DNA of 64,000 bases from Psococerastis gibbosa. Lineage: Eukaryota; Arthropoda; Insecta; Psocodea; Psocidae. Of the stretch, positions 1-9,962 are shown piece after piece. Made by a program: the position numbers and the translations under genes. The stretch covers positions 40,104,539 to 40,168,538 of the forward strand of contig OZ020489.1 in NCBI GenBank assembly GCA_963971405.1. The letters run 5' to 3'. Position 1 is the stretch's first letter. Each line of letters opens with the position of its first letter. Below the pieces are notes generated by a model, which saw nothing but the letters and a program-made list of their open reading frames with translations, was not told the DNA's origin and did no database searches.

Positions 1-2
1 CA

Positions 3-536
3 TGCGCCGAAATCTCCAGCAGACTTCAATTAGCCCGGCTATCGTTGAACAAAAAGTCGAAGATATTCGAGGCTAACAACATCGACATAAATGTTAGAAA
101 AAGACTGCTTAAATCACTAGTATGGAGCATACTGCTTTATGGCTGTGAGACATGGTGCATACACGAAAGAAGCAAAAATAAGCTGGAGGCTTTGGAAATG
201 TGGTGGTATAGGAGAATGTTGAAAATATCTTGGAGAGACCACATAACGAACAAAGAGGTACTTCAAAGGGTAAACGATAAAAGATCCCTAATTACCTCCA
301 TTTCGGTGAGAAGAGCAAAACAGATGGGTCGCCTGATCAGACAAGAAGGACTCTTAAGCACCATAATAGAAGGCACAATCGAAGGCACCAATGCAAGAGG
401 ACGACCAAGGAAGGCGTACGCAGAAGACCTCAAGAAAGATATGAGATGCGGAGCCTACTTGGAACTCAAGAGAACGGCCCAAGACAGGGAGGAGTGGAGA
501 AATAGGTGGAAAGATTTGCTGCAAACCAATCGCTAG
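3..536 (+). pseudogene. Non-LTR reverse transcriptase, C-terminal fragment
   Basis: The frame is open from the window edge to a TAG stop at 534-536. It encodes the region after the RT catalytic core: 'LLYGCETW', then 'WWYRRMLKISWRDH', then a basic 'RGRPRK' near the end. These are hallmarks of the tail of insect endonuclease/reverse transcriptase ORFs of non-LTR elements. The palm motifs would lie upstream of the window, so completeness cannot be judged. The first in-window codon is not a genuine start. The nearby downstream bases are AT-rich with no obvious poly(A). RTE- or jockey-like clade is possible; the fragment is too short to assign. Confidence 0.8.
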
Positions 537-1140
537 ATTGCAACTACAGAAGAAGAAGTCTCCTATTCTACTGTATCATGATTAAAATATAATAATATAT
601 AAATATTAATTTATAATACTTACGATAATTTAACATGTGTACATAATTCATACATACAACGTCAACAGCACATAAACAACACAACTAGGCACTTAGAGAA
701 ACTGCCACTTGTAGTTGAGTAGTTGGTACTACCTGGTAATGTGCATAAAAAGGTAGTAGTTATAGTAATACAATATTACCACATGGCTCTTGGGTTACGT
801 GAGCCCGGCCAACACACTCACTTTCGTGCTTCTGTCCACCGCGGAAGACGCCACACAACTGTGATCGCACGAGGAAAGTGAAAGACCATGGCTGCAAACG
901 TAGCGCGCCGAAACAACCAGTAGTCCACAAAATAATAAAAATGACGCCCCGGATAGGCGTAGATCGTGGGTTCGAATCCCGCCGACTTTTTCTATATCCT
1001 TTCATTTCGGTTATTAACCAAAAAGATAATTTAATGTCACTGTTATTTATACTAAATACATACCTGTAATACTGACATGTATTAAAATAAACAAACCTTG
1101 CTGTTGCTGTTGTAATGAATGAAGTATATGCATTCTTCTT
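537..1140. repeat. Repeat-derived stretch with a tRNA-like T-arm
   Basis: No gene is visible. At about 968-983 'GGTTCGAATCC' is a perfect RNA polymerase III B box, preceded by a GC-rich 'cgccccggataggcg' stem and followed by 'tttttctatatcc'. The same arrangement recurs at 35220-35283. This looks like the 3' half of a tRNA-derived repeat. No full cloverleaf can be drawn, so it is not a tRNA gene. Confidence 0.45.
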
Positions 1141-1144
1141 CTTC

Positions 1145-1510
1145 TTCGTCACAATCTCAACGATAGGTTCACAGCAACTCCCTGTGCATCTTCCTCCAGC
1201 TCTCTAGGTTCTGCGCCTTCCTCTTCAGTTCTTGTTACGTTCGAGGTCTTGCGTCCCCCTTCAGTTGATCCATGAATTCCTTCTTCGGCCGCCCTTTGTA
1301 TTGCTTCTCTCTACTGTGCCCCCAATGATGGTGTGTACCAGATTTTCGTGTTTTAATAAATGCCCTACCCATTCCGCTCTTCTACTTTTTATATGAGGTA
1401 GCAGCTCTCTTCTTCAATAGCCTCTAGCACTCATTCATTCGTCATGGTGGTCCCTCCAGCCGATCCGAAGCATCCTTCTGTAACATCAGATGCATTATAG
1501 ATGTAGAAAT
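1145..1510 (-). pseudogene. Decayed LINE tail (RT C-terminus)
   Basis: Read on the minus strand this contains, across several stops, 'MLRIGWRDHH', 'HIKSRRAEWVGHLLKHENL' and 'IIGGTVERSNTKG'. That is the same block order as the RT tail at the left window edge (YRRMLxISWRDH, RRAxxxGRLL, IxGTxEGxxARG). It ends in CTT/GAA-rich sequence. Multiple stop codons and frame changes show it is dead. Confidence 0.6.
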
Positions 1511-2760
1511 GGACTATAAACCGACAGTTCGACGTTCAAGCCTATCGCTCCTATATAGAACTCTAATGGGCACATTACCAAAAGCGAATAAACGTGGCTG
1601 CAGAGAATGTTGCTAATCCAATGAACCTCTTTCGCGGAAGAATTCATTGAGAAATGACTTCAAATTCCAATGTTTTGAGTAGTTGAGCACATGACCAATT
1701 GTGTATTTTTTCCTTCCGTCGAAACCGTTCGGGTTTGGCAACCTGTGTTGCAGCCTTTTGCTTTGTAACCCGGTTCGCCTCCTTTTAAAAACCTGACGTT
1801 ATGCCTTCTCTTGTAGCTGCTGTAGTAACTCTTGGACTAAGCCCTGTTTTTGATTCTATAGGATCCTGCTATAATTCATCCCCGTTGCATAGCCGTCTCA
1901 CACCCTAACAGACCTGCTAGTGTTTGCACATTCTAGCAGGTTTTTTGGCAATCTATCATGTACTGTCATTGATACCATCGAACATAACAGCACATAACAG
2001 ATTATCCACTTTGATATGTTTCTGCAAGTCTGAGATTCCAAGAAGAATTATGAGCGATCAGTCATATTGCCTGCAATGATAAAATTTGGACAAAAAAATG
2101 GGGAAAGGGAAGTATTTGAACTCTATATCTACGGGATACAAGACAGAGTCGTTACCACTACGCCACTCGTCGCACCATAGATTGCGGAAGGCAACCGCAA
2201 TGCAATTATTGGAGATCAGTCACATAATACATGGTCCATTGACTGCAATGAGCATTCAATCAGCACCGCATAGGGGGAAAGCAACCAAAAAAATTCTCAC
2301 ACGAGGAGAAAGGACTTTCCTTAAAGGGGATTATGCTGGTGGCAAAGCACTATTACATATTACAGGGGCGGACTGGCCGCATTTTTCATATAGGCATTTT
2401 GCTCTTAATTTTTAAGGGGCTTTTACGGACGTAGGATTACTTTAGTGGCCCATTGAACTTCATTGAATGGTTACATTGAGTTTTTTGGTTTCCGTATGAA
2501 CTTTAGCCGCTGGCAAACTGGGACTCGTTCTCAATTGTGGGCCCGGGGCCCCGGGCGTACATTCACAAAATTTTAAAGCGTCTGTACAGACGAATGATAA
2601 GTTTTAAGAACGATTAAATTTAATTTGAAGCATTTAAACAAGACATGAGTATGTTTAGCATATGGGAGTGTATAAACATCTGTCTGTGTAGTTTAGTGCA
2701 CGCAAAACCTTTCAGCACATAACCGCTTAGCGGCTTACGATACTTGCTTTGCTTCACCTT
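1511..2760. other. No gene seen; scattered repeat remnants
   Basis: Around 2128-2165, on the minus strand, 'TGGCGTAGTGGTAACGACTC' resembles a pol III A box and is followed by 'AGTTCAAATACTTCC', a B-box-like element. This suggests a tRNA-derived SINE head. At 2403-2530 short matches to the repeat at 60855-61010 occur ('tttacggacgtagg', 'ccgctggcaaact'). The reading frame at 2086-2415 has no recognisable protein content. Confidence 0.35.
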
Positions 2761-2762
2761 AC

Positions 2763-3470
2763 TTACTTTACTTTTTGGTGTGCGAGGTAGAAACTTCTAG
2801 TTTCTGGGACCAGTATTCTGCCAACTTGACGCCATAGACCCATAGTCGGTGCACACCCAAAGGTGGTGGAAGTCTTTGGTATCTTCCCGGTGGTGCAAGG
2901 ATGTTTCCACTTAGCGGTGCTCGGGGTACGCCCGATCAGTTTTTTTTTGGCCACGTGGATGTGTATAAAAGCGACCTTCGGGGAGGCTCCTTTCTTGTAC
3001 CCTTACTTTACCGAGGCCATGTCCTTCCCACCCTGTCGGGTCTTCAGTTTCCATGTGTTGTCATGTGCATCTTCTGGTGACATTCGAAAGTTCCTGATGT
3101 CCTAACATATTAATATAGGCATGGCAGGGGCGCTTCCAGACGCCTCTGTTGACAGCGTCTCTGTTTATTACGAGTGTCCTCAGGTCGTGTTCGATTTTTC
3201 TGGGGAGTGTCATCTTCGGTCCTATGGAAGTGCCATGATTTGGATACGCTTTAATAGACATACGAAGGTTGCTGAGGTTCTACTATAGTATTTTAATATA
3301 GGTGGGATTTAAAAAAGATGGAGTTTCAGTACTTTTACATTAACGTGACCTTTGTCCTCAAGGAGGGTCGGCGGCATGGCAGTGGCGTTTCCAGACGACT
3401 CTGTTGAGAGCGTCTCTGTTTATTACTTGAGTCCTCAGGTCGTGTTCGATTTTTCTGGGGGCTTCATCTT
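2763..3470. repeat. Degenerate repeat block with two related ~105-bp segments
   Basis: The segments at about 3119-3225 and 3374-3475 share 'ggcatggcag', 'gcttccagacg', 'ctctgttga', 'gcgtctctgtttatta' and 'cctcaggtcgtgttcga'. A weaker relative is at 51685-51765. The minus-strand frame 2763-2954 ('PTMGLWRQVGRILVPETR') is open but unrecognised. The block is probably part of a retroelement tail, since it adjoins the LINE tail at 3470-3754. Confidence 0.4.
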
Positions 3471-3860
3471 CAGTCTTCCTCTGGGCGATGTCCTGGAAGT
3501 CTTCTTTCTCTCTTTTTTTTCTGAGTGACATCGGCAGTCTTCATCTCCACCCTTGTGTCATAATTTCGTCGGCGATCTTGCAGGGTGATCCCACACGACT
3601 TTCGCAGCATTTGCATCACCGCTACATGTCCTGGGAGTGCCATGTTTTGGATACGCTTTAATAAAGATATTTCGTCTCCCCACTGGACGTGCCCCCACCA
3701 GCCATGTCTTCTTTCTCTCATTTTCTGGGTGACATCAGCAGTCTTCATCTCCACCCTTATGTCTTCATTTCGACGGCGATCTTGCAGGGTGAGTCCACAC
3801 TACTTTCGCAACATTCGCATCTCCTGGGAGTGCCATGTTTTGGATATGCTTTAATGAAGG
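3470..3860 (-). pseudogene. LINE tail, internally duplicated
   Basis: The minus-strand peptide has 'RRHGWWGHVQWGDE', the 'L+W(Y/W)GHV' block typical of the tail of non-LTR reverse transcriptases. The stretch 'VEMKTADVTQK' occurs twice, about 210 bases apart (ends near 3550 and 3750). On the DNA level 'gatcttgcagggtga', 'cctgggagtgccatgttttgg' and 'tctccaccctt' are repeated in tandem through 3860. The tail has therefore been duplicated locally and is not functional. Confidence 0.5.
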
Positions 3861-4365
3861 CGTTTCATCTCTCCTCTCGACATGCCACCACCATTAGTGA
3901 ACCGGTTTTTTTGTTTTCAGCCGATCATAGCCCTACATCATTTGGATTTTTGGATGAGTCCCACCAGTTATAGTGGTATTTCTCTCGTCCAGGCCGGCCC
4001 TGAGACATTATGTGCCATTATATTTTTAACTAAACAAGGGAAAGCATTGCAATACATGGCAATGATATGCATTTTCACGCCACATTGTTTGCATAGATCT
4101 ATGTATGGTGGATTGTAAAGCAATCGCTCGTATTTTACAGGCAAAGGTATCTTAACTACTGTTCTATTGGCAGGGGCGTGAGGTGATGTTATCACGAAGC
4201 GGCACTTAACACTACTAGTTTAGGTGTTATGGTGTGATTGATGGGGAAATTATTGGCAATGATAAAAACGACATGCCTAGAAATTATGTGGAGATATTTC
4301 TGTGTTACGAAAGAACTGTGACACCACAACACCCACCGAGGTTTCAGACCTGAAGACTAGTAGAG

Positions 4366-4681
4366 CAGCGGCGTTGCCAGAATTTTTTTGGGGGGGTCCT
4401 GTTTTTATAAAGTTTGCCCGCTTACGATATGTTTTCGAATGGGGTGGTGTTTCATTTGCCCCCCGGGAATTGTTTTAAAAGATAGGCCTGAAATAGTTTG
4501 TCGGCAAAAACTTTTGATTTTGCAGACGATAACTTAATTATCAAAACTGGAAAAAGGGGGACCGGGGTCTCCCCGGCGATTTTTTTTAGATATACTGTAT
4601 ATCTAAAAAATTTGCTATTTTGTTACATTTTGGGGGGGGGGGTGGTCCGGACCCCGCTGACCCCCCTCGGCTACGCCACTG
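4366..4681. mobile_element. hAT-like MITE with 8-bp target duplication
   Basis: The left end is CAGCGGCGTTGCCAGAATT; the right end is the complement of CAGTGGCGTAGCCGAGGGGG. 'CAGTGGCGTAGCCAGG...' is the widespread terminus of hAT-type nonautonomous elements. The flanks are tagtagag (4358-4365) and gattagag (4682-4689), an 8-bp duplication with two differences, the size expected for hAT. The interior is G/C-tract rich, with an imperfect inverted repeat 'agatatactgtatatct' near 4588. It has no coding capacity. Confidence 0.7.
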
Positions 4682-4689
4682 GATTAGAG

Positions 4690-5600
4690 GATCCAATTTT
4701 TTTTATTACAGCTCTATTTAGGATTTTATGTATTGGTAATTGCTTCTTCTTCTTCGAATGCCTCTTCTATCGAAATGTCCAACAATAGCTGTTAATGGCT
4801 AAGTCTTATTTGTTATAATTCATATAAACAGCATAACCACTGCTGTTTCTTCATGATTCAATGAAATAAATAAAAAAGTGACGCAAAGTGCCCTTCTTAT
4901 AAGTTAAACATGGCTGGTACTATTGGGAATTGACCCGTCAATCAGAGGAGGGCAGTTTTCCCGACTGCTTTGGTTTTATTTCTATAGGTATATATAAGTC
5001 CATTCAAACAAATTACAAATTATATGGCCCGACAATTTCTACGGCATCTTGTTTTCCACATAAACTAAAAGGTTTTGTTTTCTCTCCGGAATTCAAACCA
5101 ACACCAGTCTCAACCAGCTGGACTCAAGAAAGAAATTGTTGCTGTATACCACACTAACCCACAGGGGACAGAGGTAAAATCGAACCAATTATTCTTGAAT
5201 CTTCATGATTTTTATCTACTTACTGTACGTCGTGATGTGCAGGTTACCTTAGTATGCCTTTTCCTGGTTCCCTCACTTCTTTAGTAGATGCCGTTTCCTG
5301 ATACCCTTTGACTTAAACGTGTACAGCTGGTAATTTTCAAATGTTGCTTCTTCTTATTGCCTTACCTAGTTACGCCACCTCAACGCCAATTTTTCTTCTG
5401 GAGTTTCAACCAATCGATCGGTTTGCAGCGAATTTTTCAATCTCCTTCTCCACTCTTATGGAATAATTGGAATACAGTAAATGCTGCCTGCTTATGAGAT
5501 ATCGGCCACAAAAAACGCCGTGGCACTACGGCCCAATGAGGGTCTGGTAAATGATACTATCTCTGGACTATTGCCGTATTGGGAATGTGACGAGCGAAAA
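4690..5600. other. No gene recognised
   Basis: AT-rich sequence with short open frames (4930-5157 +, 5075-5284 +) that show no family signature. The 24-mer-like stretch 'atgttgcttcttcttattgcctta' at 5340 recurs in altered form at 10487, so this contains pieces of a dispersed repeat. Confidence 0.3.
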
Positions 5601-5607
5601 AAAAAGA

Positions 5608-5828
5608 GAAAGGGATAAATAAATAAATAATATATGATATTACTAAGCCAACCTAGCGGAGTTAGGGCTAAAAAGCCCTCTCTTACACTCAACTAGGAAG
5701 GCCCGGGACCGCCTGCTTTACATGCCCTCCGAAGCATGGCCAGAAAATGTAGCCAGTGTGGGACTCGAACCAACAACCTTTCGGGTGAAAGTCAGAGTCC
5801 GTACCACTACGCTACATGTCTTGACATG
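5608..5828 (-). mobile_element. tRNA-Glu-like SINE
   Basis: On the minus strand the head reads 'TAGCGTAGTGGTACGGACTC' (A box), then an anticodon-arm-like 'CTGACTTTCACCCG', then 'GGTTCGAGTCC' (B box at about 5773-5783). The 'TTTCACCC' arm is characteristic of tRNA-Glu(UUC). The body carries 'cagggcatgtaaagcagg', 'gtgtaagagagggcttt' and 'ctccgctaggttggctta', and the tail is (TTTA)n/(AAAT)n. A second copy with the same head, body and tail is at 60030-60245. The two copies show it is a SINE and not a tRNA gene. Confidence 0.75.
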
Positions 5829-5929
5829 GTCTAGTTCTGAAGACTGGTAGAGCCACACCTCCCCGAGACAAACCAGTGACGAATTGATGAAGTGCAAATG
5901 CCCCGTAATACATATACAGTATATTGGTA

Positions 5930-6015
5930 GGTACCGATGGAACCGCCCCCCCCCCCCCCCTGAGAAATATTTCTGGGTCCGCCCTTGTTTGAGGGGTCCG
6001 CCTATTTGAACCCAA
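5930..6015 (-). repeat. C-tract repeat ('GRADPEIFLRGGG'-type)
   Basis: A 17-base C run follows 'accg' and precedes 'tgagaaatatttctgggtccgcccttg'. On the minus strand this reads 'RADPEIFLRGGGG', a spurious peptide that marks a widespread nonautonomous repeat. The C-tract elements at 45675-45844 and 46128-46288 are similar in plan. Confidence 0.45.
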
Positions 6016-6544
6016 TGCTGAGCTCGTTCTATTGGCACCACCAATATTGATAGTGCCATCGATAGCGCGTCAATTTCTCCGAGCACGTGCTGTCTTCCGG
6101 TGGAGGGCGGGCAGCAGCTGGGGGGCCGCACGAACGGCCACCGTACCTACCGTACTCGTACCTGAAGGTCACTTTCTCGGACACCTACAAAAACACTCAA
6201 CCCGGTGAAAGGTGTCGTACCTGACCCCGACTCCATTGCTATTAAGCTCCCATTGTTTATCGCGCCCGATTTGAAAGTGATCGGCGATTCTAAATGACAA
6301 TCAGTGGATAATATACCTGGTAAAAAGGATCCACTGCACCGATCCTGTAACGTGCATAATGTGTCTTTCTTGGAAAATGTATTAATGTTATATTAAATTT
6401 TCAGCAATAAACTGTTACCCTTCATACGCTAACAGCTTTGCACAAGGTGCCAGTTTTAACTTAATCCTGGGATTAAAAATTTAATCAAATTCATAGAATG
6501 GCGTGTTACTTTCTAAAAATATTTGTGTGCACAGCGTTGACAGG
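6016..6544. other. No gene seen
   Basis: AT-rich, no credible frame or repeat relation found by eye. Confidence 0.3.
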
Positions 6545-6850
6545 GAAACATGGTGGGACATGATAACGCGCTGACATCACCAGTTACGTGCGTGTCGAGT
6601 CCTGGTCACTTCCGTATTAATCGTGTGACTTTACCATGCTCCCCAAGTGGTTCGAAACCCACTGTAATCAGGAGGTCCACCCTGTCTCCCTGAAGCGAAG
6701 AAGTCTGTCTTTACGGTGCCTCAAGTTAAGAAACAGACTCACTCCCTTCCCCCTGACAATGGGCTCCGCCCTAATTGTTCGATGACTTTGGGGCCCTTGC
6801 CTCTAATGACTATCAACACAGCAGGCAATGTAAGTGTAACTAACTCTTCT
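6545..6850 (+). repeat. Dispersed repeat, inverted partner near 14098-14290
   Basis: 'catggtgggacatgataacg', 'cgtgtcgagtcctggtcact', 'ccccaagtggttcg' and 'caggaggtccaccctgtc' all recur as reverse complements at 14098-14290. The following part, 'ctgacaatgggctccgccct' through 'acagcaggcaatgtaagt', recurs in the same orientation at 9222-9300. The unit therefore exists in at least three partial copies. No terminal repeats were identified. Confidence 0.6.
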
Positions 6851-7240
6851 TAAATATATAGTGCTCACTCGCCCCACCAGGCTGACAGGGTTGCTTAACG
6901 CAGGTATTGGAGAACTAAACTAGAAGTTCTATAACTAGGAAGAAAACTTACATATAAAACACATTATATTTCGCTAATATGACTCTAGTAATAAGGACCA
7001 CCGTGGCGCCCTTTCGATGCTCAGTCCCGCGCCCCCTAATGGTATTTACATTAGCATTTTATTGGACTTTTACGTCTGTTTGCTAATAAATAATTATTTA
7101 TTTTATTTATTTATTTTTGTTTTTTTAGGGTTAGCATGAAAACAAGACTTTATAGTCTTATTGTTCGCATTTTGTTTATTTTCAATAAAGCCGTTTTTCA
7201 TTTCATTCATTCATTTCATTTATCCAGTACGACCCCGTAC
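6851..7240 (+). repeat. Probable LINE 3' end with ATTC-rich tail
   Basis: The run 'caataaagccgtttttcatttcattcattcatttcattt' at about 7180-7220 has a polyadenylation-like AATAAA followed by a simple ATTC repeat. This is the form of many CR1/L2-type 3' ends. A comparable end lies at 56225-56275. No coding part is recognisable here. Confidence 0.35.
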
Positions 7241-7554
7241 CTTGTCTCCCTTATAATGCCTTAATTTAACTTTCTTAGTATGCTTGCATTGTCCGCACAC
7301 CATGCCATGTTAAATATTTTGCTTCTATAAAAGGTCGTGCGAACGTGTGACCCTATTTCCCATGACATGATACAGCTAATTTGTTCTACTTGTAGTTTAT
7401 GAATAAACTAATGGTTGACAGAGGTCAGAGGTTTGTGGATGTGCATGTTGTAATGTTAATTGACCTGCAGGTGATTTGTTACTGGCATTCTGTCGACGTG
7501 AAGGCCAGGGGTCACTACAATTCATTTGCCAAGATGGTGCTGTAGTTTTTCATG

Positions 7555-7870
7555 AAAATTGAGCAGGAATCAAACTATCGAGGGGGATGCAACTTCGTGG
7601 GTTTTGTTTTCATGTACAGTACATGTACTATGTTGTATGTGAATTTAAAAGAAATCGTCAGAGCCGTTTTGGAGAAAACAATTTTTTTAGCCGTTTTTGG
7701 AGTAGAAATCCCTCAAAATGAAGTTATCCAAAAATGAAAATAATACCCCTGGACATATTTTTTATCTTTATATTTTTACATGCCACATTTCATCAAATTC
7801 TATCGATTGACCAACTGACGGTCTGAAGTGACAGTCATTTTGTAAAGGCCACTTTTTGAGTTTTTTGTTT
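7555..7870 (+). repeat. R3 dispersed repeat, diverged partial copy
   Basis: It matches the right half of the R3 family in order: 'caaactatcgaggggga', 'tatgtgaatttaaaagaaatcg', 'agagccgttttgga', then 'acatgccacatttcatcaaat'. The CAGA repeat and the terminal hairpin seen at 51590-51619 are missing. Confidence 0.6.
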
Positions 7871-8100
7871 TTAATTTCCATTGGGCGAATTGGGCCCGCT
7901 TAATTAATTAATTCCCACAATATACCCCAACATAAGAAGAACGGGAAGAGAAGAAATGGGCCTGCCTCGGGAGGAGCCGGGCGGGTAAGGGGGGCATGCA
8001 ATTAAGCAGCAAGAAGTTGTGACCGAGATCAAGCTTGTAGGTTCTCGCCATAAGATAAATACAGTCAAAATAATAAAGTCATTAAGATTGACAGAGTTCC

Positions 8101-8290
8101 ACCATGTGCTCGTGTGGTCAGAGGCAGGATATGGACCACCTGTTCCAGTGCCGCCTATGTCCGGTCCAATGCACGAGGGATGACCTATGGCAGGCCAACA
8201 GTGCTGCCTATGACTTCACCCGATTTTGGGATGTTCGCCTGGACACGAAAAAGACAGAGTTCCAAGGGGAAGTGGGCAGACCACACTGCG
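8101..8290 (+). pseudogene. Jockey-like LINE, C-terminal zinc-knuckle fragment
   Basis: The peptide 'MCSCGQRQDMDHLFQCRLCP' followed by 'QCTRDDLWQANSAAYDF' and 'RLDTKK' is the CxCGxxQxxxHLxxCxxCP tail domain of jockey-clade pol proteins. The same tail ends the LINE at 37786-39088 almost residue for residue, and a decayed copy is at 18725-18900. Here it starts abruptly after 'gagttccacc', so it is a 5'-truncated fragment. The open frame beyond 8290 is fortuitous. Confidence 0.75.
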
Positions 8291-9320
8291 ACTTATTATG
8301 TTCAAAGCCCTGCCTGATGAACTGTTCATTTGTTTTTCATTTTCCGCAATTTTCTCGGTCACATTTCCTTTGTCCGCCTTTGCTATTTCCGCTTACTTTT
8401 CACCGCTATCGGTCTTACTTAGCTTATGGTTAGGCGCCATCTTCTTCGGGCTCTGCAGCCCTTGATGTGCTTTGGCCTGCTCAGCAACACACCTCCATCT
8501 CGGTTTTGTACGACGCTTCACCATCTACGGACTCCCAACTCGCGGAAGTCGGTTTCTAGTTCGTCCTTCCAGTGGTTTCGTGGCCGTCCCTTGAGTCTTC
8601 TTCCCGTCATGCTTGCTTGTAAATTTTGTTCGGCATGCTTACGACATCTACTCTACATCTACTACCCTTAGGAGGAGCACTAGATAGGAATTAGGATAGC
8701 CTACCTAGGTTCGCATAGTAGAAGAGGGGGACGAAAAATATAATATGTTGTATGTATCGATCAATAAATAAACTCACCTGTCTAGTCGTCAAGGATGTTG
8801 CAGTGAAAGTCCAAGCATGAAATTCGATTAAACCCCGACAGTTCGGTACATACAAAGGTATTGTTCATATCGGGTTCTAATGGAAGGAATAAAGACCCGC
8901 GCCTGACAGGACTAATCCTATACCTGATTAATTGTTTTCAACCAGTATGTTATTGTTTTAATCAGTTGTTGTTCCCGCCTTTCCTGGGCCTGGCGCCTCT
9001 TGTCAGTAAAATTGAAAGTTATGATAGGCTTAAGCTGTCTGCGGGTTGGCTGTTCCCATTTCCCTTACGGATGAATAGAAACTACGGCAAAACTTAGGAT
9101 TTACTCAATAATTCAGAGTAGAATACAAGAGCATTGAGTCAATCATCCAGAAACCATCAGTCCTTTCCAGGACTTAGTCTGATGATGGGAGTAGCACCCA
9201 CTGCCGAAACGTCATCCCCTTCCTCTGACAATGGGCTCCGCCCTGATTGTTCGATGCCTCTAATGACTATTATGACAGCAGGCAATATAAGTCCAACTAA
9301 CCCTTTGTTAAATAGTATTA
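8291..9320. other. No gene recognised; repeat pieces
   Basis: Open frames at 8426-8671 and 8861-9097 carry no recognisable domain. The stretch 9170-9300 holds the 'ctgacaatgggctccgccct' repeat shared with 6750-6850. Confidence 0.3.
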
Positions 9321-9321
9321 C

Positions 9322-9780
9322 ACCATTGCCATTAACCTTTGTCAGTAGATCATTTTTGCCCTTATTACTAGCCTAATTACATTGCACATGAGGTTATCAC
9401 CTTGTTCGCTACCTCGGAAATACCAATTTGTGCCTAAATAGTTTACCGCACCATTGCCATTAAACTTTATCAGTAGATCATTTTTGCCCTTATTACTAAC
9501 CTAATTACGTTGCACATGAGGTTATCACCTTGTTCGCTACCACGGAAATACCAATTTCTGCGCTAACAACACTAAGCACCCTACCTAAATAGTTTACCGC
9601 ACCATTGCCATTAACCTTTATCAGTACATCATTTTTTGCCCTTATTACTAGCCTAATTACATTGCACATGAGGTTATCGCCTTGTTCGCTACTACGGAAA
9701 TACCAATTTGTGCGCTAACAACACTAAGCACCCTACCTAAATAGTTTACCCCACCATTGCCATTAACCTTTACCAATAGA
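9322..9780. repeat. Tandem repeat, three units of 128-152 bp plus a partial
   Basis: 'accattgccattaa' begins units at 9322, 9450, 9601 and 9753, giving spacings of 128, 151 and 152. Each unit runs through 'ttgcccttattacta', 'cctaattac', 'ttgcacatgaggttatc', 'gccttgttcgctac' and 'cggaaataccaattt'. The first unit lacks the roughly 24-base 'gcgctaacaacactaagcac' block found in the others. No protein is encoded. It lies about 180 bp upstream of the first supported exon of the zinc-finger gene. Confidence 0.85.
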
Positions 9781-9962
9781 TAGACGATCACCCACCTGCT
9801 GGTCTGCCCACTGCTGCCTCCACAATTGACGGTCTGCATGAAGCAAACGACAAAGCCGTCCAAGCTGCTCGATTTTGGACAACCCACTTAAATACGTGTT
9901 TTCATGGACACGCGAAGTAAGTAATTGCTTAAGATTTACCTTAAGAGTCACTTTGTTCGCAG

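Noticed and set aside
960-985. tRNA gene
   Set aside because: Only a T-arm/B box is present; no A box at tRNA spacing or acceptor stem, and the sequence recurs as a repeat at 35250.
760-1152. 130-codon minus-strand frame
   Set aside because: Overlaps repeat DNA with a B box, no domain, and an overlapping frame on the other strand.
5740-5828. tRNA-Glu gene on the minus strand
   Set aside because: The arms do not pair well, and a 150-bp body with tail is shared with 60030-60245, so it is a SINE.
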